A DNA stretch of 21,612 nt from GCA-003244245 sp052390495 (GTDB lineage: Bacteria > Actinomycetota > Actinomycetes > Mycobacteriales > Pseudonocardiaceae). The translations under genes and the position numbers were made by a program. Positions 7,585 through 14,261 of the stretch are shown here, piece after piece (position 1 is the first letter of the stretch; every line of letters starts with the position of its first letter). The stretch is taken from NCBI GenBank assembly GCA_052390495.1, contig JBQTGW010000090.1, forward strand, positions 1 to 21,612, given 5' to 3'. Under the pieces are notes generated by a model. That model did no database searches. It was not told where the DNA came from and saw only the letters and a list, made by a program, of their open reading frames with translations.

Positions 7585-8478
7585 CTACGGTACCGACGCA
7601 GACATTTTCGACTGATACAGACCGAGTATGAGCCCGGCTAGTACCCCGGCTGAGAGCCCTGTCGCACCTGCGATCAGTACCCGGTCCACATCGGCGGGCA
7701 GCGTGACGAGCACGGTGGAGGCGCCCAGCACGGCCGCGTCCCGGATCAGTGTGACCAGCACCAGCCCGAGTGCGGCAAGTGCGGCGAGGCTCACGCCGTC
7801 GCGGCGGTCGCGGGCCAGCAGAACCACTGCGAGTGCGCCGAGCGCCCAGCAGCCGGCCGGTGGCAGGTAGTCGCCGGCCAGTGCCGAGCGTGGTCCTTCG
7901 GCCGTCCGTGCGGCGAGCGCGCCGGCGGTGTGCACGATGGAGGCGACTACGGCGAGCCCGAGTGGCACGGCCAGCCAGGCGGGTCTGCGTAGTCGCCACG
8001 CGGCGACGGCCAGACCGATGGCCAGTAGTGTGGCGCCGGCCAGCCATGGCCACGGGGAGGGGCCGGGCGTCCAGCGCACCTCACCGAGAACCTGATGGGG
8101 CACACCGTCCACGTCGACGGCGACGTGCCACGGCTGGATCGTCGGGCCGGGGGAGGGGTGCGCGGCGTCGAGGTGCCACTGCACTGATTTGCCTGGGGGA
8201 ACGGACAGGGGGGGATCGAGCAAGGTCACCACGGCGGAAGACCCGTTGTGTAGCCGCAGCGCCAGGCCGTTCTGCAACACCTCAAGGATGACGCCAGGCG
8301 GCAGGTCGTCGGTGACCACTGAGGACCGGGCGTCAGAGGCCACCCCGGTGGAGCCGGGTCCTTCGGCCTCGTGCGCCGTTGCGGGGAGCGCAAAAAGTAC
8401 CGTCACACCGAGCATGAGCAGCAGACACACCAGAAGGTGGCGCAGCTGACGCGCTGGGACGTTGCGGGGTGTGGTCAT
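7585..8478 (-). CDS. Membrane protein with an exported N-terminal domain, coupled to the cobalt ATPase fusion
   Basis: The 297-residue product begins with a signal/anchor (LLVCLLLMLGVTVLFALPATAHE), followed by an extracytoplasmic domain of about 100 residues (PPGVILEVLQNGLALRLHNG, then SVPPGKSVQWHLDAAHPSPG) and about five membrane segments (WLAGATLLAIGLAVAAW, LAVPLGLAVVASIVHTAG, CWALGALAVVLLA, AALGLVLVTLI, GLSAGVLAGLILGLY). It resembles a common actinobacterial family of exported beta-domain plus multi-pass proteins of unknown role. ATG 8478 overlaps the stop of the CbiX-CbiO gene as ATGA, so the two are translationally coupled. The cluster has no recognisable cbiN, the usual small membrane subunit with an external loop; this protein may play an accessory part in metal uptake. 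That is inference from position. Confidence 0.75.
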   Translation of the reverse strand: MTTPRNVPARQLRHLLVCLLLMLGVTVLFALPATAHEAEGPGSTGVASDARSSVVTDDLPPGVILEVLQNGLALRLHNGSSAVVTLLDPPLSVPPGKSVQWHLDAAHPSPGPTIQPWHVAVDVDGVPHQVLGEVRWTPGPSPWPWLAGATLLAIGLAVAAWRLRRPAWLAVPLGLAVVASIVHTAGALAARTAEGPRSALAGDYLPPAGCWALGALAVVLLARDRRDGVSLAALAALGLVLVTLIRDAAVLGASTVLVTLPADVDRVLIAGATGLSAGVLAGLILGLYQSKMSASVP

Positions 8479-10175
8479 GCGCCCAGGGGAGTGAAGCCGG
8501 TGGGGAGCTCCAGGCGGTGCGCGCTCATGAAGCCGGGGTCGGCTAGAAGCTCGCGGGTGGGGGCATTGGCGACGATCTGGCCGTGGTCGATCACCAGCGC
8601 GCGTGAGCACAGTTCCAGTGCGTAGGGCAGGTCGTGGGTGACCAGCAGGGTCGTCATGCCGAGCCGCTTGATCAGGTCGGCGAGCTCACGGCGGGCCGCC
8701 GGGTCGAGGTTGGCGGTGGGCTCGTCGAGCACGAGCACCTCGGGATGCATGGCGAGCACGGTGGCCACCGCGGCACGTCGGCGCTCGCCCAGCGACAGCC
8801 GGTGCGGCGGGCGGTCGGCGGCATCGGTGAGCCCGACGTAGGACAGCGCCTCGGCGACCCGGGCCTCCAGCGCAGCCCCGGTGAGCCCGAGATGAGCGGG
8901 ACCGAACGCGACGTCGCGCCCGACGGTGGGGCTGAACAGTTGGTCGTCGGGGTCTTGGAAGACCACCCCAACCCGCCTGCGGACCTCGGCTAGGGTGCGC
9001 TGCCCGACTGTGACGCCACCGATCGACACCGACCCCGCCGACGGGGTGAGCACCCCGTTGAGCTGCAATATCAGGGACGTTTTCCCAGCGCCGTTCGGAC
9101 CCAGCAGGGCGACCCGCTCACCGGGGGAGACCCGCAGTGACACCCCGGACAGCGCCTGGCGCCCGTCCGGGTAGATGAAGTCGAGGTCGCGCACGTCGAT
9201 CGCCGGGACGCCATCGGTGCGTGGCGAGCCGATGAATCGCCCGCGACGGAGGGCGGGTGCCCGGGTGACTCGGCGGGCCCGGCGGGAACCGCGAGCCGGG
9301 CCGTCACCATGTGGGGTCAGCGAGATCGGAATGCCCACCTTGGACTCGTAGCCGGGTAGCTGAACCCGGTAGGCACACAGGTCACAGTTCATCCGCACGT
9401 CGCCGTGGCGGGCCTCCCGGTAGCGCTCCAGCACCAGGTGCGCCAGCCGCGGGTCGGGTCCCAGGTGACCGGCGCTGCGGACGTCGACCTCGGGGTGGGA
9501 CTGCGCCCACTGCGCCGCCTCCTGACAAATCTGGCTCAGCAGCACCCCGGAAAACAGGAAGTACGGCGCGATCACGGCGGTACCGGCGCCGAGCAGCCGC
9601 AGCCGCTCCAGCACGTCGGGTACCGATGGGGTGGCGACGGAGACGAACCCCGGCTCGACGGTGCCCAGCCCGCGACGATCGGCCAGTAGTCGGCTTACCT
9701 TCCACAGATCCGCACAGGCGTCCGGATCACTCGAACCCCGCCCGATCAGAGCCACGCCCAACTTCTCCGGATCGGCATCCCCGGCCGCCGCCCGGATCCG
9801 GTCCGCCGCGACCTCCAGCACGCGCGGCTCGATGCCCAGCTCACGCGCCAGGTGGAAACCCACCCCGGGGTGCCGGGCCCGGGCCCGGGCCAGCGCCGCC
9901 GGACCGTCGTTCTTCAGGTGCCCCGCAGACAGCAGCACCAACGGCACGCTGACGATCTCGGTGGCGCCCTGCGCGACCAGCTCGTCGATGGCCTCATCGA
10001 CGGTGGGCGAGGCCAGTTCGATGAAGCCGAACCCGGTGAGCAGGGCGCCTGCGATGGCGCGAATCATCTCGGCCAGCGCCCAGAAGTCCGCCACCCCTTC
10101 GGCATCGCGGCTACCGTGCCCGACGACGAGCATCGCTGGCCTGTCGTCCCGGCCCTGCGGGCGGGTCTCAATCAC
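8475..10175 (-). CDS. cbiX-cbiO: CbiX-CbiO fusion: sirohydrochlorin chelatase joined to a cobalt ECF-transporter ATPase
   Basis: One 566-residue frame holds two complete proteins. Residues about 14-285 are a long-form CbiX: catalytic-type His in LVVGHGSRD and LLSAGHLKND, a second repeat from IGRGSSDPDA to PYFLFSGVLLSQI, and MNCDLC at residues 262-267, the MxCxxC Fe-S motif of long CbiX proteins. After a basic, low-complexity linker (about 286-322), residues 323-566 are a CbiO-type ATPase: Walker A GPNGAGKT (359-366), Q-loop FQDPDDQLF, signature LSLGE (for LSGGQ), Walker B VLVLDEPT, H-loop THD. CbiX inserts Co2+ into sirohydrochlorin; CbiO powers Co2+ import with CbiM and CbiQ. The GTG start at 10175 has GGAG five bases before it and overlaps the stop of a 22-codon ORF as GTGA. 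The next gene overlaps its end. Confidence 0.92.
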   Translation of the reverse strand: MIETRPQGRDDRPAMLVVGHGSRDAEGVADFWALAEMIRAIAGALLTGFGFIELASPTVDEAIDELVAQGATEIVSVPLVLLSAGHLKNDGPAALARARARHPGVGFHLARELGIEPRVLEVAADRIRAAAGDADPEKLGVALIGRGSSDPDACADLWKVSRLLADRRGLGTVEPGFVSVATPSVPDVLERLRLLGAGTAVIAPYFLFSGVLLSQICQEAAQWAQSHPEVDVRSAGHLGPDPRLAHLVLERYREARHGDVRMNCDLCAYRVQLPGYESKVGIPISLTPHGDGPARGSRRARRVTRAPALRRGRFIGSPRTDGVPAIDVRDLDFIYPDGRQALSGVSLRVSPGERVALLGPNGAGKTSLILQLNGVLTPSAGSVSIGGVTVGQRTLAEVRRRVGVVFQDPDDQLFSPTVGRDVAFGPAHLGLTGAALEARVAEALSYVGLTDAADRPPHRLSLGERRRAAVATVLAMHPEVLVLDEPTANLDPAARRELADLIKRLGMTTLLVTHDLPYALELCSRALVIDHGQIVANAPTRELLADPGFMSAHRLELPTGFTPLGA

Positions 10176-10240
10176 TCACGCTCCAACAGTGACCACACGC
10201 GCTCGCGAATGGCCTGCTTCGCTTGGTCCACATCCGTCAC
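10172..10240 (-). CDS. 22-residue ORF overlapping the start of cbiX-cbiO; leader peptide or 5'-remnant of a folate enzyme gene
   Basis: GTG at 10240 follows a strong site, GAGGAG then TAACA, and the frame encodes VTDVDQAKQAIRERVW plus six residues ending in ERE, then TGA at 10174-10172. The stop overlaps the GTG start of cbiX-cbiO (GTGA), and the SD of the fusion lies inside this ORF, so ribosomes translating it would restart on the fusion. The residues resemble the N-terminus of actinobacterial 5-formyltetrahydrofolate cyclo-ligase-like (MTHFS-domain) proteins, which suggests a deletion left only the start of such a gene. Either way it is well placed to couple translation. Translation itself is not shown; the family resemblance is from memory and short. 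Confidence 0.5.
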   Translation of the reverse strand: MTDVDQAKQAIRERVWSLLERE

Positions 10241-10249
10241 TGTTACTCC

Positions 10250-10390
10250 TCAGGTTGCCGCCATCAGGGCCATTACCCGGTCATACACGTCCTGTACCGC
10301 CGCCACCCCAAGTCAGCTCGATCACGTCGATTGCTTCGGCAAGCAGCTCTTCAAGTTGTGGCGCTACTGCTGCACTGCCGGATCAATCAA
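10250..10390 (-). other. Frameshifted small coding-like remnant between the XRE gene and the 22-codon ORF
   Basis: Protein-like stretches appear in successive frames: LIDPAVQQ directly after the XRE stop, then APQLEELLAEAIDVIELTW, then AAVQDVYDRVMALMAAT ending with TGA at 10252-10250. Dropping one G from the GGGG run near 10304 would join the second and third into one helical peptide of about 40 residues. No stretch has a clear start of its own. I read this as a decayed small gene, or a small gene split by a homopolymer sequencing error. I do not recognise a family. Confidence 0.3.
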
Positions 10391-11563
10391 CTAAGAGCCA
10401 ACTCCGGCTTTTTTGGCCAGTTTGGTTAGAGTCGGATTGCTTCTTCTGTGCAGCGAAATGAGAACCCGCAACAGTTCTTGGCTCGTGGGGTGCACTTTCG
10501 CCACTTGCGGTGCCGTGTTCCAAGCGTCGACCAGGGAGCCTAACGCCCCATCGTGGTCGCCAAGAGCCAGCTTGGCCATCCCTGTATTCATGTCAAACCG
10601 TATGGCTCCAGTTGCCCGTAGCGTCAGTGGCTGATGACTCAGGTGGTTTGCCACTTCCAACGATTTTCCAGGATCGCCAAGATCCATCGAGGTCGCTACG
10701 ACGTGGTTCGCTGTCTCCTGTGGACCGAAGCCGATGCCGTGGACGTTGACATCTTCAGGGAACTCGTCGGCGACCCGCCAGGCTCTCGCCGTGTGCCGAT
10801 CAGCTTCATCCTTTTCTCCAAGTCGCCCGGCAAGAGTTAAACCCCGAAGATGCAGCAGGCCCAAGCCTAATGCTCTGTCTCGGCCCCTCAGGGAGGATTC
10901 TACCCGAACGATGGCACGGTCTATGACCACTAATCCACCTGCGAAGTCTCCGGTATTAAGAAAAGTCCCGGCCTCATCTCGCGCAGCAGTAGCCTCAACC
11001 AACGGAGTTGCTTGCTGTGCCGCCAGTTTTTGTTTCGTGACGGCTAATTCCGCAAGGTCCATCCATCGATGTCGGGCGGCAAGCCAATAGACAGCGCTGT
11101 AGCTGTCCGCCACCAGCGCCCATGCCTCAGGTGAACCGACTTCATGAGCATGGCTGGTGACTTTGGAGAGCAATATTGGCAATTTGTCGAGTAAACCGGA
11201 CAGATTGGCGTCACTGCGGAGATCGATGATCTCGGCAACCTCGTGAATCAGTCCTTCAGGGTGCTCTGGCGCTTCGTCGGGGAGATCGAATCTCCGGATT
11301 GCGACACGCAAATCCTTGAGATTCGTCTCATCGTTCTTCTTGATCCGGGCTTTCCCGAGGAGCTCACCAAGAGTGACCCCCATCGCCTGGGCGAGAGCCG
11401 CCGCTACTCCCTGGCACAGCGTACGGTCCCCGATTTCGATCTTGCTCAGCAGGGACAGGGACACGCCCGCCTTGCGAGCCAGCTTCGTCTGGTTCATGCC
11501 ACGCTCCTTGCGGAGGATGGCGACGTTCCTGCCTGGCCCGGGGGGCTCGAACGTACTGGTCAT
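10391..11563 (-). CDS. XRE-family helix-turn-helix regulator with a tetratricopeptide-like C-terminal region
   Basis: The 390-residue product has an N-terminal Cro/CI-type HTH (residues about 12-65: GRNVAILRKERGMNQTKLAR, then KAGVSLSLLSKIEIGDRT). The remaining 300 residues are helical and rich in Ala and Leu, with repeated short helices (ALVADSYSAVYWLAARHRWM, DEAGTFLNTGDFAGGLVVID, MNTGMAKLALGDHDGALGSL), typical of the actinobacterial XRE-TPR regulators that control specialised-metabolite genes. ATG 11563 is preferred because the protein then starts MTSTFEPPGPGRNVAIL like its family; the longer frame to 11689 runs through the promoter region. It faces away from the FxLD-type methyltransferase fragment at 11900, across a 336-base divergent region with a tandem repeat, so the two were probably regulator and target. 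The target is now broken; whether the regulator has others is unknown. Confidence 0.88.
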   Translation of the reverse strand: MTSTFEPPGPGRNVAILRKERGMNQTKLARKAGVSLSLLSKIEIGDRTLCQGVAAALAQAMGVTLGELLGKARIKKNDETNLKDLRVAIRRFDLPDEAPEHPEGLIHEVAEIIDLRSDANLSGLLDKLPILLSKVTSHAHEVGSPEAWALVADSYSAVYWLAARHRWMDLAELAVTKQKLAAQQATPLVEATAARDEAGTFLNTGDFAGGLVVIDRAIVRVESSLRGRDRALGLGLLHLRGLTLAGRLGEKDEADRHTARAWRVADEFPEDVNVHGIGFGPQETANHVVATSMDLGDPGKSLEVANHLSHQPLTLRATGAIRFDMNTGMAKLALGDHDGALGSLVDAWNTAPQVAKVHPTSQELLRVLISLHRRSNPTLTKLAKKAGVGS

Positions 11564-11899
11564 GGACTTCAGCCTACCTAGAGCAGTCGTGCCGTCCCGT
11601 GCTCCCACGCATACGGTGACCCTACACTCACAGGCTGTGCAAGAAGTGTGCAAGATCACCGCTCCGCTCCGTTGTTGACTGAAGATCACGCCACAAGAAG
11701 TGGACAGCGGAAGGGGTCAACGATTTGATCGGGACGAGCACAGTGGTGACAGTGCCAGGCGGCATGATCAACTAGAAAAAGTGTGCTCGCCGCTACCCGG
11801 CATCTGAAGTCCGAACACAAGCTGTGAGACTCGGGCCGACGAATTTTGGTGTAGAAGCTGGATTACCCAACAACGTGCAGTACAAGAAGGGAACATCTC
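11564..11899. promoter_or_regulatory. Divergent control region of the XRE gene and the methyltransferase fragment
   Basis: This 336-base gap holds no gene I can support; I looked for a small lanthipeptide-like precursor and did not find one. The main feature is a tandem direct repeat, TGTGCAAGA at 11636-11644 and 11647-11655, with an 11-bp period (one helical turn), next to the small palindrome CACAGGCTGTG (11630-11640). GGACTTCAG (11564-11572) and CTGAAGTCC (11805-11813) form a distant inverted pair. The tandem site is a reasonable operator for the XRE protein. For the plus-strand gene, AAGGGA at 11887-11892 precedes GTG 11900 by seven bases. Confidence 0.45.
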
Positions 11900-12412
11900 G
11901 TGACAGATGTGATCGCCGATTCAGCTCGTGCCGCGCAATTGCGGGGCAGGCTCGCCGATGAGCTGGTGGCCGAGGGCACGATCGTGTCGAAGGAGGTCGA
12001 GGCTGCGTTCCGCACGGTGCCTAGGCACCTGTTCGCTCCGGGGGCGACATTGCAGGAGTCCTACGCCCAGGACGTCGTGCGCACCAAGCGGGACGAGCAT
12101 GGCATCACCATCAGCGCGGTATCCGCGCCGCGGATCCAGGCCATGATGTTGGAGCAGGCTGGGCTGCGCCCGGGAATGCGGGTCCTGGAAATCGGATCCG
12201 GGGGTTATAACGCCGCGTTGCTGGCGGAGCTGGTCGGTGAGGACGGTGAGGACACCACTGTCGATATCGACCCAGAGGTGACCGATCGGGCCCGCGGCTG
12301 CCTGACCGAGGCCGGCTACTCGCGGGTGAACGTCGTGCTGGCCGACGCCGAGGGCGGCGTGCCGCAGCACGGCCCTTATGACCGGATCATCGTCACGGTC
12401 GAAGCTTGGGAC
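11900..12412 (+). pseudogene. Truncated FxLD-system-type methyltransferase (PCMT-like), N-terminal 171 residues
   Basis: Residues 1-171 match the start of the 'methyltransferase, FxLD system' family, protein-isoaspartate methyltransferase-like enzymes linked to FxLD lanthipeptides: LRGRLADELVAEGTIVSKEV, RTKRDEHGITISAVSAPRIQ and motif I VLEIGSGGYNAALLAELVG. Homology ends at DRIIVTVEAWD near 12412, where an intact protein should continue for over 150 residues. The reading frame stays open to 12973, but that part is an out-of-frame reading of a kinase fragment followed by antisense of cbiQ, so it is not a real C-terminus. The break is consistent with a deletion that joined two genes. A short methyltransferase core could still be made, but it lacks the later half of the fold. 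Start GTG 11900 has AAGGGA upstream. Confidence 0.85.
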
Positions 12413-12734
12413 CACCGCCCACGGCGACTTCCACTTCGCCAACATCAGCGCACCCACCCTGTATCTCTTCGACTTCGAAGGCTGGGGCCTGGCACCACCG
12501 GGCTACGACGCCGCAATGCTCCACAGCTACAGCCTCCTGGTGCCCCCCATCGCCACCCGCATCCGCACCGAACTCGCCGACATACTCGACACACCCTCCG
12601 GCCGCTTCGCCGAACTCGTCGCCATCACCGAGCTTCTGTACGCCACCACCCGCGGCGACCACCTCGCGCTAGCCGAACCCCTACGCCGACGCGTCAGCCT
12701 CCTTCTGGGAAGGCCAGTCCCCAACCTCAGCTGA
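12408..12734 (+). pseudogene. C-terminal fragment of an APH-like phosphotransferase
   Basis: In the frame shifted relative to the methyltransferase fragment, the sequence reads TTAHGDFHFANISAPTLYLF then DFEGWGLAPPGYDAAMLHSY and continues to a natural stop at 12732-12734. HGDFHFAN is the catalytic loop (HxDxxxxN) of aminoglycoside-phosphotransferase-like kinases and DFEGWG the metal-binding segment. The whole N-lobe with the nucleotide-binding Lys is missing, so no kinase activity is expected. The join lies within 12400-12413, immediately after the methyltransferase homology ends. Both original genes were on the plus strand and were probably neighbours. Confidence 0.82.
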
Positions 12735-12826
12735 TCTCAACCGGGTGCGTTCCGTCGATCCCAGTCGGTAGCTGGCCGACCTGCCGCGCAGGCCGCCGGA
12801 CTCCATCAAGCGATAACTCGAGCTGC

Positions 12827-12865
12827 TCAGCTCACCACCTGGATCATCGCGTGGGTTCCGCTCAT
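12827..12865 (-). other. 12-codon ORF overlapping the end of cbiQ; possible stub of a lost cbiO
   Basis: ATG at 12865 overlaps the cbiQ stop as ATGA, the same coupling used throughout this operon. The frame reads MSGTHAMIQVVS and stops at 12829-12827. In other genomes cbiO usually follows cbiQ, and CbiO proteins often begin with a short lead and then a beta-strand like 'IEVRDLSFAYPDG'; MIQVVS fits that opening only loosely. It marks where coding potential in the operon ends. The interpretation is speculative. Confidence 0.3.
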
Positions 12866-13620
12866 GCCAGGACCGTCGCCACCGCAGCCAGCAGCGGTAC
12901 GACCAGCGCCGCCGCCCAGGCACTGCGCGACGCTGCGGCACCGGTCAGCGCGGCGGGCAGGCTGCCGGTATAGCCACGCGACGCCATCGCCACATACACC
13001 CGTTCGCCGCGCTCGAAGGCGCGTACCACCAGCGCACCGAGCCCGCCCGCCACCTCGCGGACCTGCCACAGCCAGCGCGGGTCCCCGCCCCGGCAGGCCC
13101 GGGCGATGCGCATCCTGGCCAGCTCGTCGAGCACCACCTGGGTATACCGCACCATAAACGCGGCGACCGCGGTGAACACCCGGGGCACCCGCAGCCGTTC
13201 CAGCCCAGTGATGATCTCCGGTAGCGGTGTGGTTGCGGCCAGGATCCCGGTGGCGAGCAGCCCGAACGTGGCCTTGAGCGCGATGCTCGCCCCAGCGTGC
13301 AGCCCGGGTTCCGATAATCCCACCCCGAGCACGGTCAGCTCCGGCGGCGAGCCGACGAACGGCAGCGCGAGCACGAACAGCAGAAACGGCACCTCGACCA
13401 CCAGCCTGCGCAGCAGGACCAGCGGCGGCAGCCGGGCCAGCGTGGCCACCGCCGCGAGCAGCAGCAAATACCACAGGTAGGGCCAGTAAGCCTCCCGCGG
13501 CGTACAGGCGACAGCGAGGACGAACAGCGCGGTGGCGGCCACCTTGCACTGCGGCGCCAGCCGGTGCACCGGGGTATCGACGGGTACCAGCAGCTCCGCG
13601 CCGGGGTCGTGCGCACTCAC
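12862..13620 (-). CDS. cbiQ: CbiQ, transmembrane (T) component of the cobalt ECF transporter
   Basis: The 252-residue product starts with a short cytoplasmic lead and DTPVHRLAPQCKVAATALFV, typical of CbiQ/EcfT. Four or more membrane segments follow (WPYLWYLLLLAAVATLA, VEVPFLLFVLALPFVGSPP, ATFGLLATGILAATTPLPEI, FTAVAAFMVRYTQVVLDEL). The cytoplasmic coupling helices carry MRIARACRGGDPRW and VYVAMASRGYTG, the two Ala-Arg-Gly-type motifs that contact the ATPase. CbiQ links CbiM to the ATPase in Co2+ uptake. GTG 13620 overlaps the cbiM stop (GTGA). No separate cbiO follows; the only CbiO-type ATPase in the window is the fusion at 8475-10175. Confidence 0.93.
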   Translation of the reverse strand: MSAHDPGAELLVPVDTPVHRLAPQCKVAATALFVLAVACTPREAYWPYLWYLLLLAAVATLARLPPLVLLRRLVVEVPFLLFVLALPFVGSPPELTVLGVGLSEPGLHAGASIALKATFGLLATGILAATTPLPEIITGLERLRVPRVFTAVAAFMVRYTQVVLDELARMRIARACRGGDPRWLWQVREVAGGLGALVVRAFERGERVYVAMASRGYTGSLPAALTGAAASRSAWAAALVVPLLAAVATVLA

Positions 13621-14258
13621 GGCGCCACCTTGACGAGGTCAGCGCGCAGCGCAAGCAGCCCCCGGACCACCAGCGCGGTGACCAGCCCTTCGAACACCGC
13701 CACCAGCGCATACACCCCAAGGGTGGAGAGGGCGACGGTGCGCACTGGCACTGCGGCAGCCCCACCGACCGCGTACTCCGCGGTGAACAGCACCGCCGCC
13801 GCGAGCACGGACACCGAGGCGGCGATCCCGGCGGCCACCGCTGTTCCGATAGGCCCCCTGGGCAGCACCCGTTGCAGCCCGAGCAGGACCGGGTAGCCCA
13901 GCGCGGCCGGGACCAGGGCCAGATTCACCAGGTTGACCCCGAGCGCGGACAACCCACCAGCTCCCGTGAACAGGGTTTGCACCACAGTCACCACCGTGAT
14001 AACCACCGGGCCGAGCCACGGTCCGAGCAACGCCACGGCCAGGGTGCCGCCCAGCAGGTGCCCACTGGTGCCCACCCCGATCGGAATGATCGGCGCTTCG
14101 AGGACCAGGAAGAACGCCGCGGCGAGCCCGGCCAACGGCAGCTGCCGCTCGGTGACTCCCCGCCCCGCCATGCGCACACACACGGCCAGCCCGGCAACGG
14201 CCACGACGGCGCCCGCGATCGCCACCGGTGCGGACACGAAGCCGTCGGGGATATGCAC
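13617..14258 (-). CDS. cbiM: CbiM, substrate-binding membrane component of the cobalt ECF transporter
   Basis: The 213-residue product starts MHIPDGF. The His right after the start residue is essential in characterised CbiM/NikM proteins, where the N-terminal amine and His2 bind the metal; this also fixes the start at GTG 14258. Several membrane segments follow (VAIAGAVVAVAGLAVCV, LAGLAAAFFLVLEAPIIPIG), with the conserved loop GVGTSGHLLGGTLA and ITVVTVVQTLFTGAGGLSALGVN typical of CbiM. CbiN, usually a partner, is not encoded nearby. The gene begins three bases after the cobA stop and overlaps cbiQ. Confidence 0.94.
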   Translation of the reverse strand: MHIPDGFVSAPVAIAGAVVAVAGLAVCVRMAGRGVTERQLPLAGLAAAFFLVLEAPIIPIGVGTSGHLLGGTLAVALLGPWLGPVVITVVTVVQTLFTGAGGLSALGVNLVNLALVPAALGYPVLLGLQRVLPRGPIGTAVAAGIAASVSVLAAAVLFTAEYAVGGAAAVPVRTVALSTLGVYALVAVFEGLVTALVVRGLLALRADLVKVAP

Positions 14259-14261
14259 GGC

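Noticed and set aside
11564..11899. A small lanthipeptide (FxLD) precursor gene beside the methyltransferase
   Set aside because: No short frame with a start signal and Ser/Thr/Cys-rich end was found in this region.
12413..12973. C-terminal extension of the methyltransferase frame
   Set aside because: The open frame is Arg/His/Pro-rich and runs out of frame through the kinase fragment and antisense to cbiQ. It is a GC-rich artefact.
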